From Liolophura sinensis (lineage: Eukaryota > Mollusca > Polyplacophora > Chitonida > Chitonidae), in assembly GCF_032854445.1 (NCBI RefSeq), contig NC_088306.1, forward strand, positions 14,379,386 through 14,443,385: a stretch of DNA of 64,000 bases. Direction: 5' to 3'. The position numbers were made by a program, and so were the translations under genes. This document shows, one piece after another, positions 47,225-57,609 of the stretch. The notes under the pieces were generated by a model. It saw only the letters and a list, made by a program, of their open reading frames with translations, was not told where the DNA came from and did no database searches. The first letter of the stretch is position 1; the number at the start of each line of letters is the position of its first letter.

Positions 47225-48275
47225 ATTGTAGTCTGCACGTTAATACCAACACCACCGCAAACCAGATGCCGTTGGAGCAGATCACCAGACACTCGGGAGT
47301 TCCAGTGTGTCTTGCTGGTAAACTTCTGACTGTTTTCTGGCTTCCCAAGAGTTTTGAACTACGTCATTGTGACAGCTCTGATTGCTTGGAATGTTACAAA
47401 CATCGGTCCGAGTAGAATTTCAGGATACCTGTCTTGTCCTGCAGGAAAATGTTTTAAGCTATTACTTTGGGTATATTTTGACATATACTCTAGAGCCTGG
47501 AGAGAAAAAAAAAAGACGTACCTAAAGAGATTCCTGCCTTTGTAGTCAGATGCATTTCTAAAAAATAAAACTTTCTCTGTTATTGCTTTTCCCAAGCTAA
47601 ATATACTTTTTCCTCAGCGTACTCAAGTGTTCAAAATTGATCTTCTGTCTAACTTCCGAATTGTTGACAATATAACCACATAGTGTTGTTTAGCCCGTCT
47701 GTATAAAGCGACAAGTAAGATGGTTCCAACACAACTCTACCGTCTAAGTATGTCGGATAAAAAAAAGACTTGATCCCCTCGTCTGCGACCAGCACCACCT
47801 CAAACCGGATGTCGTTTGGGCAGATCAGACTTTTTTCTGTCAACCCCAAAGTACGTGTTTAGTACACCTTTGACTACATGGAACGTTTTCAGGCATCGGC
47901 CTGAGTAGAAATTGCCGTTAACTGTCATGTCCGGGAGGTTTTTCCCTGCAAAGAGACATCATTCCGCTATTATTCTAGGTATATCAGAAGAAATCAGGCA
48001 TATTGTGACGGATGTTCCGAAACCTGGTGAAAAAGAACAAATATGAGATGACATAAATTGCTGATAGACCAACAGTTCAGAAAAAAAAACTATATACTAC
48101 TACACTGCTGATTTCAAACTAAATATAAGTTTTCCTCCATGTATTCACGTGTTCAGTTTTGAGGTCTCCCACACCTATGAGAACAAGTGTATACGACATT
48201 TGATCTGTGCTTCTATATAAAGCGATAAGTTACATAGTTTGAACACAATTCTACTATTGAAATATGACTAATATA
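47225..48275 (-). repeat. tandem duplication, about 525-bp period, possible gene relic
   Basis: ACCACCGCAAACCAGATGCCG (47252) matches ACCACCTCAAACCGGATGTCG (47793). GTATAAAGCGACAAGTAAG (47701) matches TATATAAAGCGATAAGTTAC (48216), and AAGCTAAATATACTTTTTCC (47594) matches AAACTAAATATAAGTTTTCC (48118). These give a period of roughly 515-540. On the minus strand a 66-codon frame (47649-47849) has protein-like content (PNDIRFEVVLVAD, FYPTYLDGRVVLEPS), and upstream of it TTTGCAG precedes an NGNFYSGRCLK frame. Stops break the matching frames of the other copy. The original protein is not recognised. Confidence 0.6.
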
Positions 48276-48279
48276 AAGA

Positions 48280-48575
48280 CTACAGCATAGTAAAACAAGC
48301 TCAGCGACGACGGTGTGATAGCTGGTAAATTATAACCCATTACCATTGCACAAATGAGATACATATTTTAGTATCGACAACTTGTATACCAGCATGATAC
48401 ACGATTTTAATTCTGATTTTACTCAGTCGCCTGGAACATAACTTGCATCTTTCCACCATTAATGAAACCTGTCGACTGCTTCACTTTGCATGATACTGTT
48501 CTCATTTCGTACTTTATATACTGTATTTTATATGGTGGTTGGTGTTTAACATCATTTTGAGAATAGGGCTAGCTA
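48280..48575 (+). repeat. Rep-2 then Rep-1, left part, split by SINE-1
   Basis: CAGCATAGTAAAACAAGC and TGTGATAGCTGG belong to Rep-2. ATTTCGTACTTTATATACTG and GTTTAACATCATTTTGAG belong to Rep-1. Rep-1 resumes after the SINE at 48863. Confidence 0.6.
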
Positions 48576-48862
48576 TTATTGACCAGGGGGCCTCCGTGGC
48601 TCAGTTGGTTAAAGCGCTAGCGCAGCGCAATGGCCCAGAAGCCTCTCACCAATGCAATCGCTGTGAGTTCAAGTCCAGCTCATGCTGGCTTCCTCTCCGG
48701 CCGTACGTGGGAAGGTCTGTCAGGAACCTGCGGCTTGTCGTGGGTTTTCCCCGGACACTGCCCGGTTTCCTCCTACCATAATGCTGACCGAGGTCGTATA
48801 AGTGAAATATTCTTGAGTACGGCGTAAAACATAAAAAAAAACAATAAATATTATTGACCAGG
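48574..48862 (+). mobile_element. SINE-1, full length, with target-site duplication
   Basis: SINE body 48588-48848. A box GTGGCTCAGTTGG, B box GTTCAAGTCC (48667-48676), centre, and tail GTACGGCGTAAAACA ending in an A-rich run. It is flanked by perfect 14-base copies of TATTATTGACCAGG (48574-48587 and 48849-48862), the duplicated target inside a Rep-1 copy. This copy best defines the ends of SINE-1 in the window and proves retroposition. Confidence 0.96.
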
Positions 48863-48965
48863 AGCGTCCATCTTGGTTGACGGCTGATATACGAATGTCT
48901 CTTCCGACATATCCATGGAACGTTGATATAGAATCACCCCGTCCAAATGCACTTAGTGGTGGACC
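48863..48965 (+). repeat. Rep-1, right part
   Basis: AGCGTCCATCTTGGTTGACGG and GCTGATATACGAATGTC continue Rep-1 after the SINE insertion. Confidence 0.65.
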
Positions 48966-49185
48966 TCCACCTGTTTAAAAGATCGTCCATTACCGGGCAG
49001 AGGATTGATAATAGTCGTTGTTTTATTTTCTGTCGTTATGTTTTGTGAAGTGCAAAGCAGAGAATAGAAGCTATTTCTTCTCAAGTTTAGAAGAAAATTA
49101 ACTAAATCTTGTGCTTCAATGGCTACGAACAGTTTATTTTCGAAATTAAATTCTAAATTTCTACAGCTGTTGTAAAATGGTTTTT
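48966..49185. other. intergenic
   Basis: Nothing recognised. Confidence 0.35.
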
Positions 49186-49189
49186 TTTT

Positions 49190-49975
49190 TAATTTGACAA
49201 TCTTTTTTGCAACTGAAGTAAACTTGTAAAGTGTGTCCTCTTGTGAAGTCTAAAATATTCACACATACTCGTATAAAAAGTCAAGGTTGACAACTCTTTT
49301 ATGAAAAACAATGTGGGTAATGACATACTCTTTTTATTACCTGCTGTAATTTTTTGGATTACCAGCTTGTCGTCGGATAAAAAGGGTAAGCAGGCGTTGT
49401 TTGGATGGATAGCCGAGGTCGTCAATCAGATGTATGTGTAACGGCACCCGATGAGTGTCAGAAAGTTGCCGGAACGTGTCTTGCATCACGTGTCGATCCC
49501 AGCCATTTTGCCACAATGTCAAGAATGTTGTATTTACAATCCTGAACAATTTGGACTTTCATGCTGTGGTAGTTGTGATGATTGACGAACTAATTTTCAT
49601 ACGTGTATGATGCAGTTATTTGAATGTGGGTACCATCAACAGCCCCAACAACACCTTGGAAGCTGGGCAATAGCGTAAAACTCGACCTGTTTATAGCAGA
49701 TTTCTTGCTCAGTCAGAGAGCGGTCATTCTGTTTGAAGCAAGGCAGATGTGATTGCTCTTGATACCGATGGTTTTGTGACACCCATATCATCACCACTGC
49801 ACAGCTGCATTTTTCCGGTTGCCAAGAAAGGTAGAGTTGTCAACACAAAGCTGTAGGTCCAGTTTGATCCACTTGAAATGTCGTCCCTAACTATTGACTG
49901 TATAACAGTTTCCCGCATCATCCAGACGAAATCTGACAGCTTCATATTATTATATTCTAATAAATAATCTCTCCT
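49190..49975 (-). pseudogene. PIF/Harbinger transposase (HARBI1-like), degenerate
   Basis: On the minus strand, fragments in shifting frames give the order of a Harbinger transposase. First is FLATGKMQLCSGDDMGVTKPSVSRAI (split here: FLATGKMQ, then GVTKPSVSRAI) at 49760-49830. Then comes GVVGAVDGTHIQI with the first catalytic Asp at about 49640, YHSMKVQIVQDCKYNILD, and LIDDLGYPSKQ with the second Asp region near 49410. Stops and frameshifts occur between the parts, including a TAG after SYTYEN. The end carrying the last catalytic Glu is not recognisable. Terminal inverted repeats were not found. It is an inactive DNA-transposon relic. Confidence 0.85.
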
Positions 49976-50400
49976 TTCTTTAAACTGGAATCCGTTTGGT
50001 CAAAGGCCAGCCATGCTGTTAATGTTTTTAACAACAATTTTTAGGCAGATAAAAGTGGTCTTGGGCAAACTTAAAATTAAGAATTTACTTTTTTATCATT
50101 TTTATGAATAGTTCTTAAGAGTTTCTGGAGAGACCTGATATTTTAGTTGGTGTAAGAATTTCTCAGCACTATGAAATTCTTAGGAATGTTCATGCATACG
50201 GGTTCTGATGTGATGCCATAGGTCCCAATATGTTCAGAAAAGGCCACCGTAGAATACAAAGTTTTAAATGCATTTTACTAGGCCAATTTTTTTAATCGAA
50301 ATATTTCATCGGAAATGTACTTCACGCCAGCGTTTCTCTTGCTTTTATGCCCAGCCTGATGTAATATGCCTTCCATTGCGCTTTCAATATTACAACCGAC
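49976..50400. other. intergenic, no gene seen
   Basis: Possibly the outer part of the Harbinger element; no motif supports this. Confidence 0.3.
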
Positions 50401-50404
50401 AAGC

Positions 50405-50560
50405 GTTCACCCAAAATATACGTACCCGGTGCATATATCCGAGACAATTCCCAAAACGGTGTTTAACACAAATCATCAAAGATCTAAGAAAGTAACTAAA
50501 GTGTGAAGTCATGACAATCAACTGTAAACATACAAAGTAAACAGTTTTCAATGATATTGG
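50405..50560 (-). repeat. Rep-1, inverted
   Basis: CAATTCCCAAAACGGTGTTTAAC, ATCTAAGAAAGTAACTAAAG and CAGTTTTCAATGATATTGG are complements of Rep-1 blocks in reverse order. Confidence 0.6.
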
Positions 50561-50920
50561 AAAGGCGCAATGAATGTTCAGGGCGAATGAGTGAAATCAG
50601 TGTTCATATTGTGTACCATGCTAGCATATTAGTTGTCGGTAATAAAACATACATCTCATATCGCCCTTGATAGCAACAGTTCATGTATCCAACGCGGCAA
50701 TATAATTCAACACGATGAATAGACGTAAGGAACTTAAAATGAAGGTGTTTGGTGGAATAACCTTGACACCCTCGTTTTCGCAGAAATAGTTTTGGAGGTT
50801 GATTGGAATCGCCACATATCACAAAGGATTTCGCATAGTCATACTACAAAGAAAGGCTGAATGTCTATATCTTCTGCTCCTAGTATATAGGTTCAGAGCT
50901 TCTTGGGCTACGGCCTTGCC
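50561..50920. other. intergenic, no gene seen
   Basis: Nothing recognised. Confidence 0.35.
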
Positions 50921-50923
50921 AAA

Positions 50924-51116
50924 ATTTATTTATTTATTTATTTCATGGGTGTTTTACGCCGTACTCAAGAATATTTGACTTACATAACGGCATCCGCAGG
51001 TTGCTGTCAAACCTTCCCACGTACGGCCGGAGAGGAAGCCAGCATGAGCTGAACTCACAGCGACCACATTGGTGAGAGGACCATGGGTCATTGCGCTGCT
51101 CTGGCGTGCTGACCCC
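50924..51116 (-). mobile_element. SINE-1 with internal deletion
   Basis: Tail and head are present; about 70 bases of centre between CATAACGGC and ATCCGCAGG are missing. Confidence 0.85.
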
Positions 51117-51229
51117 CATTCATTGCCAAAGTCAAAATTGGAACAATTCCACCGTATTGGTACAGTCTTCGGCCCTATTGTATTTGCCTATAAACGTCTA
51201 TAATCAGAAGACCAGTGGAGAAAGTACTT

Positions 51230-51515
51230 CTATAACAGTACACGAAGGCGATGTCTGGGTGAGGAAAACCAGAGTATCCATGGTGTAAACCACCAGGCTC
51301 GAGCAAGTTACTGACTAGCCTCCTCAGGAATGACATTCAGATGTGATCACCATATTGTTGGAAGACAAGCTGTCTTAACTAAGTAACGTTAGACTGCTAA
51401 AACTAGACCATCGCCTAATGCTGCGAGGGTGCCAAAAGACCTGCAGGATCTTACAAATTGCCGACAACCGGATTTGAATCCACACCTAGTAATTCAGGTG
51501 GTCATCAATTAATAA
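51230..51515 (-). mobile_element. SINE-like repeat, third family
   Basis: GGTGAGGAAAACCAGAGTATCC and TAAACCACCAGGCTCGAGC lie toward the 3' side. CGGATTTGAATCCACACC, whose complement is a tRNA B box (GGATTCAAATCC), lies at the 5' side. Confidence 0.55.
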
Positions 51516-51673
51516 AGCAATAAATCTTAATTCTGATTATTAAAACTTAGTACACGTCATTCGTTTGACAACAGCTGTAAGTTTATTCAATACAGAACAT
51601 TTTCCACATAACATTTAAAGAGTAACGAAGAATCCTTAAGGGGTCTTTTTACAGTGATATTCCGCCGATCGGA

Positions 51674-53683
51674 TTACTTCCCGTACTCACAGCATCCGTT
51701 GGGAGTGACAAGCTGGCCTGACGCTGGAACAAGACAAAAGGAGATCAAGTTTATAGTCATAAAACATCTAAAGACCGTGAATGAGTAATGTATTTAATTC
51801 ATTGGTGTTTAACGTTATACTGAAGAGTTTTCTCTTGTAAATGATGGCGATTAGTATTATAGGTGAAAGAGACAGGAAAGACCGGACAAAACCACCGACC
51901 AATGAGTAGTTACTTATGAACATTCCCACATGTGGCTTACAGATATACACATAATATTGGTGAAAGATTTATTTGTTTGGTGTTTTACGCCATACTCAAG
52001 AATATTTCACTTATACAATGGTGACCAGCATTATGGCGGGAGGAAACCGTGTAAAGCCCGGACCAAACCCACGATCATCCGCAGGGTGCTGGTAAGCCTT
52101 CCCACGAACAGCCGGAGAGGAAGCATGAATTGGGCTTGAACTCAGAGCAACCGCCTTGGTGAGAGTCTGCTGGGTCATTCCGCTGCGCTGGCGTGGTAAT
52201 TCCGTAGGCCACAGACGCCCCAATTATTGGTGAAAGAGATGTGGTCAAACGAAAGCCGGACTTTGCTAAAATGGCTGCACGAGCGTCTATGTCCGCCTAC
52301 TATCACCAAGGCCTAACTAACAAAGACGAGGGGAATCGACAAATTCCCTGTAATCTCACTTGTGTCTATCATCTTCACAGTTATGCATGCGATATGTGTG
52401 GTTGGTTTGAACATTAAACGAACAGCGCCTTAAGGAAGTTAACCTAGGTTTAGGCAGGAAATGGCATCCACAGAATATGTATGTCAGAGGGTACGTTTAC
52501 ACTACGTACAAATCTAGGCGTCGTAACACACATTCGTGTATCAGCTGTCAACCAGACATTCGCGGTTAATCATTTTCAAAATAACATTACCGCCAAAGAA
52601 CCGAAAAAAATTGTAAACAAGTATGGAGTCACTTTTAATAATTTAAAACTGCCAAAAGTTTTACAAGATGCCTGAAAGACGCAAGAAGTGTTTTAGTCTC
52701 ATACATCAGACAACTATAAAAGCAGAGTGCCTATGATTCTGGATACTCTGTTCATATTTACTTACAAATGAGATAGTTGTGCTTTTTGCGTGTCTAAAGA
52801 AATTTTGACTGAAATTTTTTATTTATTTGATTGGTATTTTACGCCGTAAGAATATTAAGAATATTTCACTTATACGACGGCGACCAGCATTATGGTGGAA
52901 GGAAACCCACGACCATCCGCAGGTTGCTGTAAGACCTTCCCACTTACGGCCGGAGAGGAAGCCATCATGAGCTGGACTTGAGCTCACAGCGATTGCATTG
53001 GTGAGAGGCTTCTGGGTCATTACTCTGCGCTAGCGCGCTAACCAACTGAGCCACGGAGGCCCCGGAGGTGCAAAGGAACACGGATGTGCCAGTATACTGT
53101 GTGTCATTAGGACGCCGTACACTGTACGTTATGCCCGTAACACCGATGTGACACTTAACATTTCATACCTGTCTGACACAAATACTACATCCTTGTTTGA
53201 AACAAAAACTAAATACCTGTGTGGCAGAGGTCGTTACCGATATAACCGATGGATTTACAGAACTTTCTTGGACGTTTCACTTCGGTGAATTCCGCCAGGG
53301 GCCGTGTACAGGTGACACTCCAACCCTCAGGGCACGTGCTGGAAGACTCTAAATAAGTAAACGTTACAGCCGTTTATCGTATTACAAAAGGACTAGAAAT
53401 CAGTTTTAGTAGTTTAACTGATGAGACAAAATAGAAGTTCAAGAGAAGACGATGTACCATATAAACAAATGAGGAAAAGACGGCATTTTCAGATGTTTAT
53501 TTTATAATTGAAATGAAATTTTATCTAAACATCCATAAGATACATTATTTAGCCTTGTTTTATTTAAGTAAAAAATAATTTAGGCTGTTGACTAAGAGCT
53601 CACGTATAAAGGTGCTTACCAGTTTGACAAAAGATCACGCCCAGCAGGCCGGCACACAAAACAGCGATTGGCAGGAAATTCAT
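51674..53683 (-). CDS. secreted six-cysteine peptide, paralogue D
   Basis: Three coding exons on the minus strand: 53683-53620, 53348-53217 and 51723-51674, giving 81 residues. Both introns are phase 1 (donors GTAAGC and GTATTT; acceptors TTTAG and TTCCAG). Exon lengths 64, 132 and 50 equal those of paralogue E. Residues 1-19 are the signal peptide (FLPIAVLCAGLLGVIFCQT). The mature part has CPEGW, cysteines C-x7-C-x16-C-x10-C-x12-CC, and ends CCEYGK; the last exon encodes the same peptide as that of E. Charge is near neutral. The two introns hold SINE-1 copies absent from E. It is divergently oriented to E with a mirrored promoter region, so the pair arose by inverted duplication. The frame is intact and looks functional. 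Confidence 0.9.
51795..51910 (-). mobile_element. SINE fragment of another family, in intron 2 of gene D
   Basis: TTGGTGTTTAACGTTATACTG begins a tail complement, followed by AAAACCACCGACC. Similar order is seen at 61590-61720. Confidence 0.5.
51967..52222 (-). mobile_element. SINE-1, near full length, in intron 2 of gene D
   Basis: Tail, centre, B-box region and head complement are present, with a short deletion at the CAGCATGAGC site. Confidence 0.88.
52223..52815 (-). other. intron 2 of gene D, unassigned part
   Basis: No element or gene is recognised. Confidence 0.4.
52816..53063 (-). mobile_element. SINE-1, near full length, in intron 2 of gene D
   Basis: Well conserved head complement GAGCCACGGAGGCCCC, centre and tail. 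AAGAATATT is duplicated in the tail, and the CGGGCAGAGCCC segment is missing. Intron 2 thus carries two SINE-1 copies in the same orientation. Confidence 0.9.
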
Positions 53684-53865
53684 TGCAGTAGATTTCTGAA
53701 ATATAGGGCAACACGCGATCAAAACATTAACACCGCAAATGCAGTATTATTGTGCAGGTTTTCTTTATCTTCTGGAAGAGGGGTCTATCCATGGCTAGCT
53801 TTAAGGAAGAAAAAAGTACCGCAGAAGTGATCAACTTATTTCTGACATTGTCGACCATTCTTAAT

Positions 53866-53952
53866 TATTTTATTTATTTATTTGATTGGGTCATCCTGGA
53901 TCATAGCGCCGCGCTGGCGTGCAAACCCTCTCTGCCACGGAGGCACCCCCTC
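53866..53952 (-). mobile_element. SINE-1 reduced to tail and tRNA head
   Basis: TTTATTTGATTGG runs straight into ATCATAGCGCCGCGCTGGCG and GCCACGGAGGC. The entire centre is deleted. It lies in the leader intron of gene D. Confidence 0.75.
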
Positions 53953-54440
53953 GACCATTTTCACTACTCAAGTCCAGATATTACCAGTGGTGAAATTTTA
54001 CCTGAGAATTAAATATGAGCACGAACTGTCATTTCACCCGTAAGCACTCTGGTCAATGCCGTATACTGGAGAGCCCATTCACATAGATCGTGAGAGTAAC
54101 AAAGCAAAAGTTTCATTTCTTTTGCTCTCAGTGGTCACACTTTCTCTGATTTTTGCAAGCAAAATAAGAATTATCAGTATTTAAAATCTTTGACAACGCC
54201 AACGATGAAGGACTTGTACACTCAAAAAATTTTAACCCAAAGCCTGTTGTCTGAGTGATGCTTGAATGCATTCTGTTATAACAACAGATTGTTCTGCTAA
54301 ATACTACACAAATTTTCTATTAATTCAACATAAGGATTCTACTAGACTAACAGAATACATTCGAGTGTTAAGCAGACAACAGACCTTTTGTTAAAATTAA
54401 CAAATTAAATTTTGGAGTGTATTTGCAACTTCGGGGCTAA
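53953..54440 (-). other. leader intron of gene D, unassigned part
   Basis: TGTTAAGCAGACAACAGACC at 54367 and GGGTTGTCTGAGTG-like sequence near 54247 suggest an old inverted repeat (AAAATTTTAACCCAAAGCC and complement of TTTTGTTAAAATTAAC). No gene is seen. Confidence 0.35.
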
Positions 54441-54680
54441 TAAGATGCGGGTTCAGTCATGGCCTTTGAAGGGCTTCTAGCTCTTATTGTTGGTGGGACC
54501 ATGGTAAAATTCGGGCCTTGCACTCATCGAAAGCCAGTTATTATTCAACAATAACGCGTTCTCGCCAATTCTAGTTGATTTACCATGGGCACTACGGTTT
54601 TTCCCCATCCACGATGCGGACAGACATCCTGAGTGGAAAGTGGAGTTTGGCGTTAAATGACGAACAAATAACTAAATATT
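54441..54680 (+). mobile_element. SINE-like repeat, further family
   Basis: GCGGGTTCAGTCATGG is B-box-like, and the 3' end GGAGTTTGGCGTTAAATGACG with AACAAATAACTAAATA is a typical molluscan SINE tail. Confidence 0.5.
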
Positions 54681-54688
54681 ATACTTAC

Positions 54689-54765
54689 GGTTGTTCGAAG
54701 TTGTCACTTTGCACAGTGGACTATAGGTCAGCAATGCCCGTGGTCAGTTCTGGTCCAGTATTTAA
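54689..54765 (-). promoter_or_regulatory. promoter and non-coding first exon of gene D
   Basis: On the minus strand TTAAATA (54765-54759) is followed by ACTGACCACGGGCATTGCT and ends with the donor CC|GTAAGTAT (exon end 54689). It matches the gene E promoter almost base for base. The next acceptor, TTTCAG, lies 12 bases before the gene D ATG (exon start 53695). Confidence 0.7.
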
Positions 54766-55190
54766 GCAAACTGACCGGAAAGGTTTCATAGCTCGTCCAT
54801 CATAAAATGCCGTAGTAATTAATGTTTTAATCAAATGTTAGAATTTTATGGGGATTATTTAAAACCGTTATCCTATACAAAGTTTGTCCGACATTTTAAC
54901 ACTCTGGGTTTGCTGGTCAGAATTACAGCTATTTGCATGTCTGATTAAGATTCCTCAACAATTTGGTTACACTGCTCGATACATATCAGTTATAATCAAT
55001 AACAGCTTTGATATGCTGTGTTGATAAAGAAATGATTACACGCGAGGCTGTTACACGTGAGTCAAAGGGAGATAACTGATGATTACTTCCAGAACTAAAC
55101 GGTTACACAATTCCCTGTTCTTCCCTAGTGCCGGTCCACTTTATGTATCAGAAATTCGGTTAACTGCACAAGGGTACTGTGGGTACTACT
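54689..55190 (-). repeat. left arm of the D/E inverted duplication
   Basis: Reverse complement aligns with 57610-58085: matching AAACCTTTCCGGTCAGTTTGC, GACATGCAAATAGCTGTAATTC, GTTATCTCCCTTTGA and TCTGGAAGTAAT. The octamer ATGCAAAT is at 54931-54938. Confidence 0.75.
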
Positions 55191-55364
55191 CACACACAGT
55201 GTTATAATCAAAAATAATTCGACATAGATCAATCCGTACATAGCAAAACATTTATAGTTTATATTGTCAAACTGCATAAGCTAGGTTTTCACGGCAAGAA
55301 CTCATTGCTTTCGGGTGAAGTCATTCAAAAACCAGCGGCATCCTGGAAAATGAGTTTAACATGT

Positions 55365-56075
55365 TTTAAAGGAATGCGACACCTGTTACCTAAACTGCTA
55401 TCGACTTTAGTGTACACCCTGTCTTATACATTTTAGTATAATGTAACCGCAATAAATGAATTTTATTTTATCTCTTGTATTTATTTGATTTACTTATTTG
55501 ATTGGTGTTTTACGCCGTACTCAAGACTATTTCACTTATACGACGGCGGCCAGCATTATGGTGGGAGGAAACCGGGCAGACCCCGGTGGAAACCCACGAC
55601 CAGCCGCAGGTTGCTGGCAGACTTTATTTCTTGTAGTATATGATGTTAACACAGTATCGTTTTATAGATGATGTTGTTGGAAATTCTGTTATTAAAAACA
55701 ACTTAGCCAATTCACTGAGACAATGTAGGCTGTGTTACTGCGTTTGGATTGTTCTAACCACATGTTGGTGCAGCTATTGCGAAACAAGTAACTTTATACA
55801 CCCATTGTCCAGCATGCAAATTGCTTTTGAATAATCATGATGTGTCCCGAGACAATGAGATCGAAACCATGCTTATGGAGTTTAACATTTTGAATTAGAA
55901 AAAGTACTCTAACTTTGAGTTTAACATTTTGAATTAGAAAAAAATAGTCTAACTTCATTTTCCTTGTAATAATGCGAACGTCCAATATATCAGTGTGTAA
56001 AGAGTGTTGTGTCAGGAAAGGCAATTTTGGTAGCGTGTATGACTGATTTTACATATAGAGGGCTAGCTAAAAGAA
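55365..56075 (+). repeat. Rep-3 copy interrupted by SINE-1
   Basis: GCGACACCTGTTACCTAAACTG to TTTATTTTATCTCTTG lies left of the SINE (55480-55626), and TTTCTTGTAGTATATGATG to GAGGGCTAGCTAAAAG lies right of it. GAGTTTAACATTTTGAATTAG is locally duplicated near 55877 and 55917. It fills the centre of the D/E duplication. Confidence 0.7.
55480..55626 (-). mobile_element. SINE-1, 5'-truncated, inside Rep-3
   Basis: Intact tail and centre up to GGTTGCTGGCAGAC. Short flanking duplications (TTTATTTTATCTCTTGTA left, CTTTATTTCTTGTA right) suggest the insertion site. Confidence 0.88.
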
Positions 56076-56398
56076 AGAGATTATGGCACACGGCGTACAC
56101 TAAAACGTAGAATAAGCGACAACTGTACACTACAGAAGTGGTATTGTACAACTTAGGTCAGCATTTGAATATAGTGTAGCCAGGTATTCTGCTCCTTGAA
56201 ACAGAGTTGTTTTATTCCATAAATTGCCAACGTGTTATGTCTACCCTAACTATCGACTCTTTGCTCCAAGAATGTAATATCTGGACTGCGGCGTCTCGAC
56301 ACGGATTTTCAACACAACATGGACTCGTACAATACCACTCCATAATGTGCAAAACACTTCACAGTAACCTAATAATATAAGTTTCATGTAGCATGTAT

Positions 56399-56640
56399 AT
56401 AATTAAAGACGTACGGCATAGAGAGTAAAACCAGAGTAGCGACTACAGTGGGATAGCTGGCATATGGTCACACGATATAATTAAAGACGTACAGCATAGA
56501 GAGTAAAACCAGAGCAGCCGACTACAGTGTGGTAGCTGGTCAAATGGCCACACGATATAATTAAAGACGAACAGCATAGAGAATAACCCAGAATAGCGAC
56601 GGTAGTGTGATAGTTGGTAAATGGTCACACATAACCGGTG
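56399..56640 (+). repeat. tandem triplication within Rep-2, about 79-bp period
   Basis: ATTAAAGACG starts at 56402, 56480 and 56560. Each unit holds CATAGAGA, TAGCTGG (or TAGTTGG) and GGTCACAC (or GGCCACAC). Confidence 0.9.
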
Positions 56641-57000
56641 TAATACGGCCTCTAGTCAGTTTACCTCAGTTAGGGTTTTATTCTAACTGTTCATGTAAAT
56701 GCATAAATAGTTGCAAGTTACACGCCCCCTTGCCCCATGGCTGAAGCAGAATTAGGCAATATATGCAGGGATGCATTCGAGGAGGACGTTCTCGCCATTC
56801 TGCTACCGAAGCGGCCTATAAGAGGTCGAAAATCCAAATATGTATCTTACATGCGCTTTGATTGTAACTGTCCATGCATCCAACTTGGCGATCTAATTCA
56901 AGACGGTGAATATAGCGCCCCTAGTTCCGGGTTAAGCGGAATTAGACACAACTGTAAGGAAGAGTTCCAGGGATTCTGGATGAACTGTCACTGTATATAT
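56640..57000 (+). repeat. Rep-2 continuation with 109-codon open frame
   Basis: After the triplication Rep-2 continues (GTCAGTTTACCTCAGTTAGGG, TTACACGCCCCC). An ATG in the conserved block CCCATGGCTGAAGCAGAATTAGG opens a frame to 57066. Other copies have the same block but no long frame, so coding is doubtful. GGGTTAAGCGGAATTAGACAC near 56936 is the inverted form of a block at 7717 and 31035. Confidence 0.4.
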
Positions 57001-57066
57001 TCCAAATCGTCAACCTGTAAAATTATTCTGCTTTTGTTCATTAAATGGATATTGTCTGTATTTTAA

Positions 57067-57605
57067 ACTCCGTCAATTTAACAACTGCAGTTTAAGTTTA
57101 AATTTAATATTGTTATACATTTTTTGATTTGTTAATTACAGGTCAAGACGAGTATATACACCCCCTGCATCATTGAAAGCTGACAAACACTTCCCGCTTC
57201 ACTTGTTTCCAGCTTTATTTCTATTTATATAATATTTTCTTGCACATACTTAAATAACTAAAGACTGATTAGGTGTAGAAAGCACTGGGTATGTACAAGC
57301 CCCTACTCACGGTTTCTTTGTGAGTGAATGCTCCATTCTCTTTAGCCAAATGGCATCGTGATGTTACCTGAGGTTAAACTCTTTCATATTGGTAAACAAA
57401 GGTACCTATTGTTTTACCGTTCAGTTTTGATGGATTTGAAATTGAATGACAGGCGTCGGTTGAAATAAACATGTATATACCACATGTTAACAGTTTGGAA
57501 AATTACAACGAAACTTTGTCTCGCAGCCAATCATGAGATATAGATCAGTATCGATTACAATATCTTAAGTGCGTGTACATGTGTAACTAGCCACATTGTC
57601 CTTTT
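57067..57605. other. intergenic between genes D and E, no gene seen
   Basis: Nothing recognised. Confidence 0.4.
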
Positions 57606-57609
57606 ACGG

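Noticed and set aside
56737..57066. 109-codon plus-strand frame starting MAEAELG
   Set aside because: The ATG lies in a conserved Rep-2 block whose other copies have no long frame; kept only as a note in the repeat entry.
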